The notes: generated by a model from the letters alone, not told the origin. A DNA stretch of 46,525 bases from CAYNWK01 sp964400875 (GCA_964400875.1 CAYNWK010000015.1:1-46525); one strand, 5' to 3'. Numbered from the stretch's first letter, positions 1-9,438 are shown. Numbers and translations are program-made.

Positions 1-69
1 AAATACACAATTCATCGGTGATGGGGTGGGGGTTGGGCGGGCGAACACCTAATAGCTTGAAATTTGGTC

Positions 70-3000
70 TCAGTCGGTGGCGGTTGCGCTGGGACCGGAA
101 ATCGGCAGCGTAAATGCGAATACACTGCCGCCGGAATCTCTCGGTTCTACCCAGATCCGTCCGCCGTGCGCTTCGACCGCCAGACGGCAAAAAGTCAGTC
201 CCAGGCCGGAGCCCCGCCGGCGTCCGGGCAGGCCTGGTACCTGGGTAAAGCGTTCGAAGATTTTATCGCGGTATTCCTCAGGGACGCCGGGGCCGCTATC
301 TAAGACCTGGATTTTGATTTCGTCGCCCGTTAACACCTCAGCCGTCACCAGGATCTGCCCACCTGCAGGGGTGAATTTGAGTGCGTTATCCATCAAATTG
401 GTGAGCACCCGGGTAATCTTACCTTGATCGGCGCGCACCGTCGGTAATTCTAGCGGTACATCATTGCGCAGGATAACGCCAAATTCATTTGCGGTGGTAG
501 TGAAATCGATCAGCAACTGGACGATCATCGGCCGCAAGCGTATGGCCGCGAGGTTCAAATCCATTTGGCCGGATTGCATGTGAGCAATTTCCAGCAATGA
601 TTCGACCATCCCGAGCACTCGTTTTGCTCCACGCCTGGCCACCCGTATTGCCTGAGTGGAGATCTCGTCTTCGCTGGCATCTGGGGGGTAAACTTCTTCC
701 ATCACATCCAGTGCACCCATGACCGCGCTCATGGGTGACCGCAGGTCATGCACCAATGTTTCGGTGATCATCTCCCGGGCCTGGTTGACTTGATATTCCT
801 CCGTGATATCACGTAATACCAGCACCCAACCGATGATCCGACCGCTCTGGCTCCATACTGCGCCAGCAGTGCGTTCCAGCACGCGTTCGGGTTTGCTCCC
901 AACCAGTGAATAAGTGGATTTCAAAATTGGCGCGAGCCGGGTCTGTCCAAGATTTTTCATCACAGCGCCGGCTTCCTCCAGGCTTGCATAGCCAAAGGTA
1001 CGTAAGGCCTGTTCCGGGAGTTCATCCAGGCACTGACCGATTAATTCATTCGCAGGTATCCCCGTGAATTTTTGAATGGTCTCATTGACCAGAGCGATGC
1101 GACCGTCGTTTTCTACCAGAACGATTCCCTCATCAACTGAATTCAAAACTGCTGCCAATCGGTCGCGAACGTTGGTGATGTCGTTGAAAAGCAGCGCATT
1201 TTGTAACGAAATCGCGCCCTGTGAGACGATGGCTTTGAGCAGCTGCAGCTCATCTCCGCTCAGGCGGTTGCCTTGCGCCAGATGGAGAATGACCATGCCC
1301 AGGCGCTGGCGAGCTGCAACCAGTGGGAAAATCACCTGCTCACAGTCCGGGCAATCAATGGTTAGGAGCTCGTACCCCTTCTGGCCCGGAGAAACTGCAA
1401 CAGGGTCCGAGTGGACCAGCAGCTGGTCGAATAATTCCGGGAGATGCTCTTTGGCAAAATAAGGTTTGAAAGGGTGGTTTTCGGAAGGCGCAGTATTGCG
1501 CAGGTGATATTTCGAACTGGATTCGTCCCAGATATAGATCGCGTTGGCTTTCGCTGCCCCGGCTGCGCTAACCGCTCGCACGATGGTAGTCAACACGCTG
1601 TCGAGCTCTAAATCGCCGACCAGCTGCTTGCTGATCTGGTAGAGCATGGATTGTTCGTGGAGGCGTCGTTGAGTCTCCCCGTATAATTCCGCGTTGACCA
1701 CGGCAACTGCCGCTTGCATGGCAAGTTGGTTGAGAAAGCTCAAGTCGTTCGGGTGGTAGGCATCTTTCTCGGGATTTTCTACGGTGAGTACGCCCAGGAC
1801 ACGCTCTTCGTGGATTAGCGGGATGCTCAACTGCGACTTCGCCAAACCGTCGGTGAAATCCAGGTAAGTCGGATCGCCACTGACATCATTGACTATGCGG
1901 GTGTTGCGCGTGTGGAATACGCTGCCGCTTATCCCCTGATCGACGCCAAAGACATCCGGCAAATCTTGATTGTATCCTTGCGCTGCCCGGACCTCCAGCT
2001 GCGCGGTTTGTTCGTTGTAAAGGCCGATCATGCCCCAGGTCGAATTGGTGAATTCAAGTGCATAGGCCAGGATCATTTCGAAAAGACGTTCCGAACGCAT
2101 GGCTGCGGCGAGCTCGCGGCTGACCGATTCTAGAATGGACAGCTGGGACACCCTGCGAGAGAGCGCCATATCCGTCCGGGCATAGAGCCTTGCGTTGGAT
2201 ACAGCCAGAGCAGCCTGGGAGGCGAAAGTCAACAGAAGCTCTTCTTCTTCCGCCTGCAAGGTATGGGGTTCGTCGAAATAAACCGACAGGAAACCGATAT
2301 GCCCTTCCGGGGTGGTCAGTGGAAAATCCCCAAAAGCGTGGATGCTTTCTCGGAGCAGGCTGGCTGCAAAGGATTGAGTGACCTCGGAGTGGGCTACATC
2401 GGGGATGACCTCAGGTTGGCCGGTGCGAAGACAACGCGACCGGCCGCTCTGGACAATGGGAAATATGCCGTTCTCCTGGACGAATTCCTCGGACAGGCCG
2501 TACGCGCGCGCCAACAACACTCGCCCCTCCTCAGGATCGAGCAAGTAGATCGCGCTCCTTTGCGCATCGCCGACCTGCGTGACCGCGCGGCATATCTGGG
2601 CCAGGACTTCTTGTGGATCCAGGCTGCCGGTGATCAATGTGCTGAGTCTGTTCAAAGTTTCGAGTTGGTTGGCGCGATATTGTGCCTGATCGAAAAGCAG
2701 TGCGTTTTCGATGGCGACGCTGGTTTGCCCGGAAAGGATGGTCAGCAGGTCGAGATCGCGCTCAGTAAACTCAACGTCGGGAGAAATTGAAAATAACGCC
2801 AGGCAACCTATCGTGCGCTCGGAGGTGATGAGAGGCACCCCAATCCAGGCGTATGGCGCATCTTCGCTGGGCGGCAGCCCGATACGCGCCAGTTGCTCAC
2901 TGGCCTGTCTGGCGAGCAAAATGGGTTCGCTCTCGCCGATCACCCGGTCTGTCAACCGGTCGGCCAGTGGACGGCGCGGCCATTGCTGTCTTTCACCGTG

Positions 3001-3915
3001 CTTGACAGCCAATGGGTACCATAGCTCCTTGCGTTGCTCGTCGTAGAGGGCGACATAGAAATTATTCACCCCCATCAGCTGGGTTACCTTCGAGTGGATA
3101 GTGTCCAGTAACTCTCCCAGGTTGAGGGTCGTTCTTAAAGTCTCACTGATCTGGTCAAGGGTGGATAGCTCGCGCACGCGCCTGTCCAAGTCGCTTCGGG
3201 CCAGGATCATGCCATAAAGCAGCACGGTGATGATCGCCGGAATCGCGCCGATGGCGGCCAACGATAAGATTTGCAAAACAGGAAAAGCGACGGCTAATAA
3301 GAGAATGAAAGGCGGCGGCATAAACTCCACCAGCAAAAGGGTCAATAGACCCTGGCGCAAGTTGGGAATAGTTCTGGCTTTGCGCAGCCGGATATCGCCT
3401 AAAAATATGCCGCTGTGAACCACCCCGAAGAGCAGGCTAGCTGCCAGAGTGGACCTCCAGACCTCAGCAGTTCCGGAAAGGTTTTTTGGAAGCCCGTTCA
3501 ACCAGCCCAAGGAGAGCGTGGTAATAACCAGGGGCAGGATGTTCCAGCCCAACACGAAGCCGACTTCCAGACGCGCCGGGTGAGCAGATTGTGTGCGCCG
3601 CGCCGGGCTATTCTGCCACACGCTGCGCAACAGATAGCCTGTTGTGATGCCCAATGCTAATCCCCAACCAGTGGTCGCTGTACCATAGAGCAGTCCGCCC
3701 CCTAAGGCAAGCACGTGAACCAGGCTGATCTCACTATGCAATAATTCGAGCGAGAAATTTACCTGGAAAGCGACGAAAAAGGCGATGACGGCCAAGGCGC
3801 CATAATCGAGGGTTGGAGCTGGCGTGAGAAAGGCGCTGATCGCTAATAAGATCAGACCGGCTGATGCCACCAGCAGCCGGTAAAGGTAGATAAGAGTCGA
3901 GCGAGCGGGCGCCAT
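70..3915 (-). CDS. Membrane-anchored multi-GAF/PAS sensor histidine kinase
   Basis: This is a 1281-residue sensor kinase. Residues 1-240 are hydrophobic with about six to eight predicted membrane segments and lack a recognisable periplasmic sensor. Four consecutive GAF-like domains follow (roughly 265-415, 425-580, 600-750 and 770-915), then a PAS domain (about 930-1045; 'DEGIVLVENDGRIALVNE'). The kinase core has an H-box with the phospho-acceptor His near 1056 ('VHDLRSP'), an N-box ('DNALKF', Asn near 1177), a G1 box ('DSGPG', about 1206) and a G2 box ('GSGLGL', about 1235). The core therefore looks complete and active. No response regulator is adjacent, so the partner is unknown. The start lies 2 nt after the stop of the upstream TPR gene, so the two are almost certainly co-transcribed and translationally coupled. 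GAF ligands cannot be predicted from the sequence. Confidence 0.95.
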   Translation of the reverse strand: MAPARSTLIYLYRLLVASAGLILLAISAFLTPAPTLDYGALAVIAFFVAFQVNFSLELLHSEISLVHVLALGGGLLYGTATTGWGLALGITTGYLLRSVWQNSPARRTQSAHPARLEVGFVLGWNILPLVITTLSLGWLNGLPKNLSGTAEVWRSTLAASLLFGVVHSGIFLGDIRLRKARTIPNLRQGLLTLLLVEFMPPPFILLLAVAFPVLQILSLAAIGAIPAIITVLLYGMILARSDLDRRVRELSTLDQISETLRTTLNLGELLDTIHSKVTQLMGVNNFYVALYDEQRKELWYPLAVKHGERQQWPRRPLADRLTDRVIGESEPILLARQASEQLARIGLPPSEDAPYAWIGVPLITSERTIGCLALFSISPDVEFTERDLDLLTILSGQTSVAIENALLFDQAQYRANQLETLNRLSTLITGSLDPQEVLAQICRAVTQVGDAQRSAIYLLDPEEGRVLLARAYGLSEEFVQENGIFPIVQSGRSRCLRTGQPEVIPDVAHSEVTQSFAASLLRESIHAFGDFPLTTPEGHIGFLSVYFDEPHTLQAEEEELLLTFASQAALAVSNARLYARTDMALSRRVSQLSILESVSRELAAAMRSERLFEMILAYALEFTNSTWGMIGLYNEQTAQLEVRAAQGYNQDLPDVFGVDQGISGSVFHTRNTRIVNDVSGDPTYLDFTDGLAKSQLSIPLIHEERVLGVLTVENPEKDAYHPNDLSFLNQLAMQAAVAVVNAELYGETQRRLHEQSMLYQISKQLVGDLELDSVLTTIVRAVSAAGAAKANAIYIWDESSSKYHLRNTAPSENHPFKPYFAKEHLPELFDQLLVHSDPVAVSPGQKGYELLTIDCPDCEQVIFPLVAARQRLGMVILHLAQGNRLSGDELQLLKAIVSQGAISLQNALLFNDITNVRDRLAAVLNSVDEGIVLVENDGRIALVNETIQKFTGIPANELIGQCLDELPEQALRTFGYASLEEAGAVMKNLGQTRLAPILKSTYSLVGSKPERVLERTAGAVWSQSGRIIGWVLVLRDITEEYQVNQAREMITETLVHDLRSPMSAVMGALDVMEEVYPPDASEDEISTQAIRVARRGAKRVLGMVESLLEIAHMQSGQMDLNLAAIRLRPMIVQLLIDFTTTANEFGVILRNDVPLELPTVRADQGKITRVLTNLMDNALKFTPAGGQILVTAEVLTGDEIKIQVLDSGPGVPEEYRDKIFERFTQVPGLPGRRRGSGLGLTFCRLAVEAHGGRIWVEPRDSGGSVFAFTLPISGPSATATD

Positions 3916-3917
3916 GC

Positions 3918-5804
3918 TTACGGGGTTGGTGTCTTGGATGGAGGTGTCACCGTCGATGCCTTGGAAGTGGGCGTCACCGTCGATGTCCTGGTTTGAGTTC
4001 CCGTTGGTGTAGAGCTGGCAGTAATTCTGGGAGAGGGGGTTAAGGTAACTGTCGGCGTGTCTGGTGGAGGTGTGAGCGTTACAAGTCGATCTTGAGCGAT
4101 ACCGAGCCAGGTATTGGGAAGGGCGCCAGCTGGCAGATCGGATTGATTTTCGGTGAGTAGTTCTTCTAATGCCTGCCAGTCTATTAACGCTGCCCGGTTT
4201 TCGTCAAGCGCTTCAAGGGCGGTTGCTCGCCAGAAATAGACTTGAGCCTGTTGGACATCGTCTTCAACCAGTGCGTTGGCGGCGTTGATCTGGCTCCAGG
4301 CGTCCGCCGGGCGATCGGTGAGCAGCAGTGCGCGGCCGAAACCCAGGTTGGCTAAAAAAGACTCGCTATTCAGGCGCCGCGCCTGGAAGAAATCGTTGAC
4401 TGCCGGCTGGCCTTCTTCCAGCTCAAGATAGGCTGCGCCGCGCAAAAGATAAGCCTCCACCAGCTGGTCATCGAGAGCGATGGCTTGACCAGCTGCAACG
4501 ACGACATCCTCAGGGTCGCGATTGCCGAGAGCATATGCTCGCGCCAGCGCGATCCAACCTTGTGAGTCCTCGGGTTGGTGCAGCGTATAGGTCTCCAGGG
4601 TATCGATAGCCAGCCGGTATTGGTCGTTGGTCAAAGCGACTTGGCCCAGGACGTAGTACGCTGGCAACAGGGTGATATCCAGGTCGTGAGCGCTTTGGGC
4701 GGCTTGCAAGGCAACCTCGTACTGGTCCAGCCCAAAATACGCTTGTGCTTGCAGGAGGAAAAGCAGCGGCGATTCAGGTGAGAGCTCATTGACTGCCGCA
4801 AGGTCACCTAGGGCTGTCTCAAACTCACCTTGGCGGATAAAGTAAGCGGCTCGCTCGAGATAAGCCTCCGCCAGGGATGAATCGTACTCGAGGGCCTGAT
4901 CGAGGTCATCCAGTATTTCTGCTTGTGGATCGAGTCCCAGGCGAGCCCGCGCCAGTCCTAAATAGGCCGGGGCAAAGCCGGCGTCCACGCTGAGCGCTGC
5001 CTGGTAAGCCGAGATCGCCGCCTCGTATTCGCCCTCCAGCCGTTGGGCTTCCCCGACGTAATAATAGGTATCGGGGGCTTCTGGTTCAACGGTAGATGCT
5101 TGTTGCATGAAGCCCAACATGCCTTGCAAATCACTGTTCTGCAAAGCGCGCAGACCGGCGCGGTAGGATTCGTTGATCGGGTGTGGGGTATTCACATACA
5201 GCGGTGTCGGGGTATAAGTCGCTTCGAGTAGCATCCACAGCGGGGTTGGTCCCACAAAGGTCGGCGTTGGGGTTCGCACGCGCGGTGTATTGGTCGGCAG
5301 CAACGTTGCCGTAGGCCTCTCGGTCCAGGGGAGTGGTGTGATAGTCAGCCGAACCCCACCAAACAAGCCGCGACCCGGCCCAAAGCCCACAAAACCCAGC
5401 ATCAATAACAACAGAACCACGCCGCCGACACCGCCAAGGGTGAGCCAGCGCGCCACAGGGTTCGCCATCAAAGCCTGAAAACCGGTCGCCGGGGGCGCTT
5501 TTTCTCCCGGCGTTGCCCATTCTCGGCGCACCAGAGGTGCGGGGTTGACGATGGCCGGAGCTGGCGCGGCGCCCAGCAAAACCATTCCTTGTTTGGCTGC
5601 CTCGTTGTGGGAGTCGAGGTGGAGGACCTTTTGGAGACAGAATACCTGCTCTTTGGGTGTATCCACGACCGAGCTCATCCACAGCCAGTAGTCACTGTTC
5701 TCTTGATCGGCGCGGAGCAGGCGTGTGAGCAAATCACGGGCGCGTTTTCGCTGCCCCTGCTCGATGGCGTCGATCGCTTCTTTTAACATTACGTCTTCGG
5801 CCAT
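3918..5804 (-). CDS. TPR-repeat membrane protein with Thr/Pro-rich linkers
   Basis: About 628 residues from the preferred ATG at 5804 ('MAEDVMLKEA'). An upstream in-frame ATG at 5852 would add 16 residues of poor quality. The N-terminal cytoplasmic part (about 1-75) resembles a TPR-like helical hairpin set. A single transmembrane helix lies near 121-141 ('GGVVLLLLMLGFVGFG'), followed by a Thr/Pro-rich spacer with 'PTPT' units. A long array of TPR motifs (about 205-560) follows, recognisable from repeated 'YYxGxAxxxxxxYxxAIxxYxxAL' patterns. The protein ends in a low-complexity Ser/Thr/Pro tail. By topology the TPR array should be outside the membrane and could act as a protein-protein scaffold. 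It is the first gene of an operon with the sensor kinase, 2 nt apart, so it may be that kinase's accessory or sensory partner; this is inference. Confidence 0.9.
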   Translation of the reverse strand: MAEDVMLKEAIDAIEQGQRKRARDLLTRLLRADQENSDYWLWMSSVVDTPKEQVFCLQKVLHLDSHNEAAKQGMVLLGAAPAPAIVNPAPLVRREWATPGEKAPPATGFQALMANPVARWLTLGGVGGVVLLLLMLGFVGFGPGRGLFGGVRLTITPLPWTERPTATLLPTNTPRVRTPTPTFVGPTPLWMLLEATYTPTPLYVNTPHPINESYRAGLRALQNSDLQGMLGFMQQASTVEPEAPDTYYYVGEAQRLEGEYEAAISAYQAALSVDAGFAPAYLGLARARLGLDPQAEILDDLDQALEYDSSLAEAYLERAAYFIRQGEFETALGDLAAVNELSPESPLLFLLQAQAYFGLDQYEVALQAAQSAHDLDITLLPAYYVLGQVALTNDQYRLAIDTLETYTLHQPEDSQGWIALARAYALGNRDPEDVVVAAGQAIALDDQLVEAYLLRGAAYLELEEGQPAVNDFFQARRLNSESFLANLGFGRALLLTDRPADAWSQINAANALVEDDVQQAQVYFWRATALEALDENRAALIDWQALEELLTENQSDLPAGALPNTWLGIAQDRLVTLTPPPDTPTVTLTPSPRITASSTPTGTQTRTSTVTPTSKASTVTPPSKTPTP

Positions 5805-5898
5805 GGCTGTTCCGCTCAATGCGAGTTTAGCACAGGCATGCGCAGCCGACAAGGAAAGGGCAGTTACCTCAGAAATCTGTAAGGCGATACCACTGGGG

Positions 5899-5904
5899 TA
5901 TAAT
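5899..5904 (+). promoter_or_regulatory. Perfect -10 box directly before LysM gene (possible leaderless start)
   Basis: TATAAT lies 7 nt upstream of the ATG at 5912. If transcription starts at the usual distance from a -10 box, the mRNA would begin at or next to the start codon. No Shine-Dalgarno sequence is seen, and the -35 region is weak. Confidence 0.5.
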
Positions 5905-5911
5905 CGCCGCT

Positions 5912-6895
5912 ATGTTTTTCCACTTACGCTGCTGGTATACGCCCTTGTTGTTGGGCCTGATCCTGGCTGCGACAGCCTGTACTCCCGAATTATCCCTCGA
6001 AACCGCCACAGCCACACCCATTAACTTGCAGCTGACCCCGTATAGCTCGCCTACGACCACGCCTTCCACCGCAGGCACAGAGCTGGCAGAGATGCCCCGC
6101 ACGCCCACCCCTCTCCCCACGCTCACCCCGACGCCATTCACCTATTCTGTTGCACGAGGAGACACGATGCTGGGAATCGCGCTGCGGTTTGGACTCACGC
6201 TCGAAGAATTGCAAGCAGCCAATCCCGAGGTAGACCCGCACTTCCTATCCGTGGATACTGATCTGGTGATCCCGCTGGAAGGGGAGAGCCCGGAGGTCCA
6301 GCCCACGCCGACCCCAGAAGCCTTGCGTCTTGAGCCGGTGCGCTGCTACACGACCGTGCAAGGGGCGGTATGGTGTTTTATATTAGCGACGAACCAGAAC
6401 GCGTTCGCGCTGGAAAATATCGTTGCCAGGGTGCGTTTGTTCGCCCCATCGGGCGAAGTCGCTGACGAGGGAGAGGCGATTATGCCGTTGAACCTGCTTC
6501 CGGCGGGAGAAGCGCAGCCGCTGGTGGTTTTCTTCCCGCCGCCTCTTCCGGGGGAACTTATCCCCCAGGTTGAGCTGCTGGCCGCCCTGCCAGTCCCGGA
6601 GAATGCTGGTCGCTATCTTTCCGCCAACATCGATATCGGTGAGACCAAAATTCAAGAGCATGGTCTGCAGGCTACCATACGGGGGAATATCAGTCTGCCA
6701 AACGGCAGTCCAGAGGCCGGTGTCATTTGGCTGGCGCTGGTCGCCTACGATCAGGATGGTCGTGTTGTGGGAGTGCGGAAGTGGGAGGCGGAGAGTGGAC
6801 TGACTCCGGAGGATTCCTTGGCTTTTGAAGTTGAAGTATACAGCCTCGGCGACCCGATCGCCAGGGTCGCAGTGCTCAGCGAGGTAAGGCCTTAG
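5912..6895 (+). CDS. LysM-domain lipoprotein
   Basis: A 327-residue exported protein. The N-terminus has a hydrophobic signal segment ending in a lipobox-like 'ATAC' with Cys23 as the probable lipidation site. A Thr/Pro-rich linker follows (about 25-74), then one LysM domain (about 75-120; 'YSVARGDTMLGIALRFGLT'), which in this family binds peptidoglycan or chitin-like glycans. The C-terminal 200 residues look like a beta-rich domain with two similar halves and no recognisable catalytic motif. The gene is divergent from the TPR/kinase operon, separated by about 107 bp. It probably acts as an envelope or cell-wall-associated binding protein; a more precise role cannot be given. Confidence 0.85.
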   Translation: MFFHLRCWYTPLLLGLILAATACTPELSLETATATPINLQLTPYSSPTTTPSTAGTELAEMPRTPTPLPTLTPTPFTYSVARGDTMLGIALRFGLTLEELQAANPEVDPHFLSVDTDLVIPLEGESPEVQPTPTPEALRLEPVRCYTTVQGAVWCFILATNQNAFALENIVARVRLFAPSGEVADEGEAIMPLNLLPAGEAQPLVVFFPPPLPGELIPQVELLAALPVPENAGRYLSANIDIGETKIQEHGLQATIRGNISLPNGSPEAGVIWLALVAYDQDGRVVGVRKWEAESGLTPEDSLAFEVEVYSLGDPIARVAVLSEVRP

Positions 6896-6914
6896 CTGCC
6901 TACTTAATGTCGTT

Positions 6915-6961
6915 GATTCCAAGAAAGCCGGTCCACATCCAGGACCGGCTTTCTTGGAATC
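6915..6961. terminator. Bidirectional hairpin between convergent genes
   Basis: A perfect 20-bp inverted repeat (6915-6934 and 6942-6961) with a 7-nt loop sits between the convergent LysM and M50 genes. The stem contains an A/T-rich outer part (AAGAAAG/CTTTCTT), so U-rich tails form in both directions. It fits a bidirectional terminator. Confidence 0.85.
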
Positions 6962-6970
6962 GTTTGGCAG

Positions 6971-8194
6971 TTACACACCGAATAGACTTAAAGGGAGCGG
7001 TGTAAACACTAGGAAGAAGATAATCAGACCAAGGATGGCGATCAGGCGTCGGTTCGAGTCGAGTGGGGTAATCTGGTCGAGCGGCTCGGCATAGACTCGC
7101 CCGAGCAGGAAGATCAGGAAGGCCCACAACCACCACCCGGTCCAGACCGTGCCCAGCACCACCAGCGCCACCAGGACGAACGGAAGCACCGCCCGTGCTC
7201 TCTTGCCCAGTAAAACGTAAAGCACGTGCCCGCCGTCGAGCTGCCCGGCAGGGATAAGGTTTAGCGCGGTCACCAGCAAGCCGGCCCAACCAGCCCAGGC
7301 TACCGGGTGCAAAACAACGTCCGTCCCGCCAAAAGGCACTGGCTGGCCGGTGAAAACGTAACGCGCCCAATACAGCAGCGGGTGCAAACCACCGTAACTG
7401 ATCGGATGGGGCAGCCATTCACCAAACACGATGTATTTGGCGAACAGATACAAGATCGAATTGCCTTCCAGGCTGACGGCTTGGGCAGCGCGTAAGGGCA
7501 GCTGGTCGAGATTCGAAAGGTATAATCCTAGGAAGAGTACCGGGATGGCAACCACCAGCCCGGCTAATGGACCGGCGATGCCGATATCTAGCAAGATGCG
7601 CTTGTTCTTGGGCGGCTCTTTCAGCTGGATAAAGGCGCCCATCGTGCCAAAAGGGCTGATCGGGAAGGGGATAAAATAAGGCAGGGTTACATGAGTGTGG
7701 TGGTAACGAGCTGCCAAGTAATGGCCGAATTCGTGGGCCAGCAGAATAGCCAGAATGCTGACCGTGAATGCCAGTCCCAGGCCAAGGGCGCGCAGCAGGT
7801 GAGGCCAGATCACCGCAAAGTCACTGGATAACGGCCCGGCGTAGTTGAAGAAGGTCCCGGCGAACAGGACGCTTAGCACAGTGGCGATGAAAAGCAGCAA
7901 GTTGATAATCGGATTGGAGCGCTGGGGGCTGATTACCCCTTTCAACAGGATGACCGCATGTTGCCCCTCTTCGCTTCTGAACAAGGGGGTTGCGTCTAGC
8001 GGCCTTAAGGCTGCGGCGAGCTGATCGTACGCAGCCTGGGGCTCGGGCAGGATCTGGCCGCGATACCGAACGAGGAAGTTTTCCTTGCTGCCTCCCCAGG
8101 TGACTTCGTCAACCCGCATAATCTTGCGGATGTGAGGGGTGTAGGGGTCTGGTTGATCCAGTTCAACAACTTGTTGTTCAATTGGGAGATTCAT
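6971..8194 (-). CDS. M50-family (site-2-protease-like) membrane metalloprotease
   Basis: A 407-residue integral membrane protein. The zinc motif HEFGH (residues 154-158) is embedded in a hydrophobic helix. The third ligand motif 'NLIPAGQLDGGH' (LDGG at 319-322) is present, as required for M50 intramembrane proteases. Several further hydrophobic segments (about 97-118, 133-153, 205-226, 296-316 and the last 70 residues) complete the membrane core. The soluble N-terminus (1-90) is hydrophilic. There is no PDZ domain, so it is closer to the short M50 group often seen in Cyanobacteria and Chloroflexota than to RseP. The substrate is unknown. It is convergent with the LysM gene and shares its terminator. 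Confidence 0.9.
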   Translation of the reverse strand: MNLPIEQQVVELDQPDPYTPHIRKIMRVDEVTWGGSKENFLVRYRGQILPEPQAAYDQLAAALRPLDATPLFRSEEGQHAVILLKGVISPQRSNPIINLLLFIATVLSVLFAGTFFNYAGPLSSDFAVIWPHLLRALGLGLAFTVSILAILLAHEFGHYLAARYHHTHVTLPYFIPFPISPFGTMGAFIQLKEPPKNKRILLDIGIAGPLAGLVVAIPVLFLGLYLSNLDQLPLRAAQAVSLEGNSILYLFAKYIVFGEWLPHPISYGGLHPLLYWARYVFTGQPVPFGGTDVVLHPVAWAGWAGLLVTALNLIPAGQLDGGHVLYVLLGKRARAVLPFVLVALVVLGTVWTGWWLWAFLIFLLGRVYAEPLDQITPLDSNRRLIAILGLIIFFLVFTPLPLSLFGV

Positions 8195-8284
8195 AGGTTG
8201 CGTTTCTTAACTTTAAGTTGGCTACGCCAATATGGGACTATCCAAAGATAAAACAGTTTCGATTGGGGCTGGGGACGTAACAGG

Positions 8285-8378
8285 CGGGAGTGGATGGGAG
8301 TCGAACCCACCGCGGCCCGCAACGCGACCCGCCACCGGTTTTGAAGACCGGGGAGCCCACCGGGACTCAACCACTCCC
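8285..8378 (-). tRNA. selC: tRNA-Sec (anticodon UCA)
   Basis: The minus strand folds as a selenocysteine tRNA of 94 nt without an encoded CCA. It has an 8-bp acceptor stem (GGGAGTGG with CCACTCCC), discriminator G, a 6-bp D stem closing a 4-nt loop (GAGTCC/GGGCTC), the anticodon loop CTTCAAA (anticodon TCA) on a GC-rich stem, a long variable arm and a T arm with GGTTCGACTCCC. The long acceptor, 6-bp D stem and UCA anticodon together separate it from tRNA-Ser and from suppressor tRNAs. It implies that the organism decodes UGA as selenocysteine, so selA, selB and selD should exist elsewhere; none is visible in this window. Confidence 0.95.
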
Positions 8379-8413
8379 GAGATATTTAGATCGGTCCAGC
8401 CTCGGGGATGGAA

Positions 8414-8454
8414 ATTACAGCCGTCATTATACCTTTTGTCAAATAGGGTGTAAA
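8414..8454 (-). promoter_or_regulatory. Two overlapping sigma70-type promoters for selC
   Basis: On the minus strand, TTTACA (8454-8449), a 17-nt spacer and TATAAT (8431-8426) form one promoter. TTGACA (8442-8437), a 17-nt spacer and TGTAAT (8419-8414) form a second, interleaved with the first. The predicted starts lie about 30-40 nt before the mature tRNA end. Both have canonical spacing, so selC is probably strongly and constitutively expressed. Confidence 0.75.
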
Positions 8455-8535
8455 GAAAGGCCGGTTTGAATGAATATTCCCACTGTCCCGGACCTGGAAT
8501 ATGCTCTGAGCGATGAAAGCGAAAAGAGGTGAGCG

Positions 8536-9438
8536 ATGGAAGACAAGGAGATTTGGGCGCTAATTCGCCAGACCTGGTCCGCGCTGGGACCGCATTATCA
8601 GCCCGTCATCGAGCGTATCGTAGAGCAAAGCGAACTGGATGTCCGGGTATGGAATGTTTTATTGGCAGCCTTGGCTATTGATCCTGAAGAGATCTCACCA
8701 GCGTACCTGATGGTGCGTTCTCCCTATACTTCAGCTGACCACTATCTGGGTCGTCTCGAAGCGGCGACCATTGCCGGATACATGACGGAAGTCGCTCAAG
8801 GCAAGTTCCGTTTATCTGATCGGGGACGCAGCAAGGTCGAACAGTTCATGCATGCGGCGCGTCAGGCTATGGCAGAGGCGGACCCCTTGCCGGAGGAGAA
8901 GTCTCAGCGCCTGGCCAGCTTGTTAGCGCGCCTGGTAGAAAACTGTCTGCGGCTACCTTCCCCTCCGAATAAATGGTCGCTCAAACGCAGTTATGCGCTC
9001 ATGCCAGCGCTGGAACCTTGTCTCCCACACATTGAACAATCCTTCACCTGCCTGGCAGCTTATCGCAACGACTCCCATCTGGGTGCCTGGCGTGAGAGTG
9101 GATTGACAGCTACTGCTTTGGAAGCGCTGACCTTGCTCTGGCGGGACGAAGTCAGGTCCCTGGGCGAGATCGTGGAAGAATTGGAACACCGCGGCCACCC
9201 ATGGCAGATTTATTCGGATGCGCTTCTAGAGTTGCGTGATCGCGGTTACGTCCGCGGGGACAGGGACGATCTCCGCTTAACCGATGAGGGGCAGGAGTTT
9301 CGCCAGCAGGTTGAGCAGGAGACCGATCAATATTTCTACGCTCCTTGGGATTGCCTGGAGCCACCAGAAAAAAGTGAGTTGGGTGAACTGCTCCATGAGC
9401 TACAAGAAGGACTGGCCGGAGAGGAAATTGGAAGTTGA
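8536..9438 (+). CDS. Two-winged-helix-like protein of unknown role
   Basis: A 300-residue soluble protein with start ATG at 8536 behind GAGGTGAG. Two stretches look like winged-helix DNA-binding folds. The first is about residues 70-115, ending in 'KFRLSDRGRSKVEQF'. The second is about 195-265, with 'RDRGYVRGDRDDLRLTDEG', the typical last helix-wing-helix of MarR-like domains. The segment 'QETDQYFYAPW' follows the second wing. The overall layout (helical N-terminus, winged helix, linker, winged helix) recalls HTH proteins of the SCO6745-like group, but this is an impression, not a match. The glnA promoter overlaps its stop codon. It could be a transcription factor; no ligand or target is evident. 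Confidence 0.7.
   Translation: MEDKEIWALIRQTWSALGPHYQPVIERIVEQSELDVRVWNVLLAALAIDPEEISPAYLMVRSPYTSADHYLGRLEAATIAGYMTEVAQGKFRLSDRGRSKVEQFMHAARQAMAEADPLPEEKSQRLASLLARLVENCLRLPSPPNKWSLKRSYALMPALEPCLPHIEQSFTCLAAYRNDSHLGAWRESGLTATALEALTLLWRDEVRSLGEIVEELEHRGHPWQIYSDALLELRDRGYVRGDRDDLRLTDEGQEFRQQVEQETDQYFYAPWDCLEPPEKSELGELLHELQEGLAGEEIGS

Noticed and set aside
3918..5804. Selenoprotein or CRISPR-like repeat signal in Thr/Pro-rich parts
   Set aside because: The repeats are codon-level low-complexity linkers with no fixed period or spacer structure.
8285..8378. tRNA-Ser or opal suppressor tRNA
   Set aside because: The 8-bp acceptor stem, 6-bp D stem and UCA anticodon with a long variable arm are specific to tRNA-Sec.
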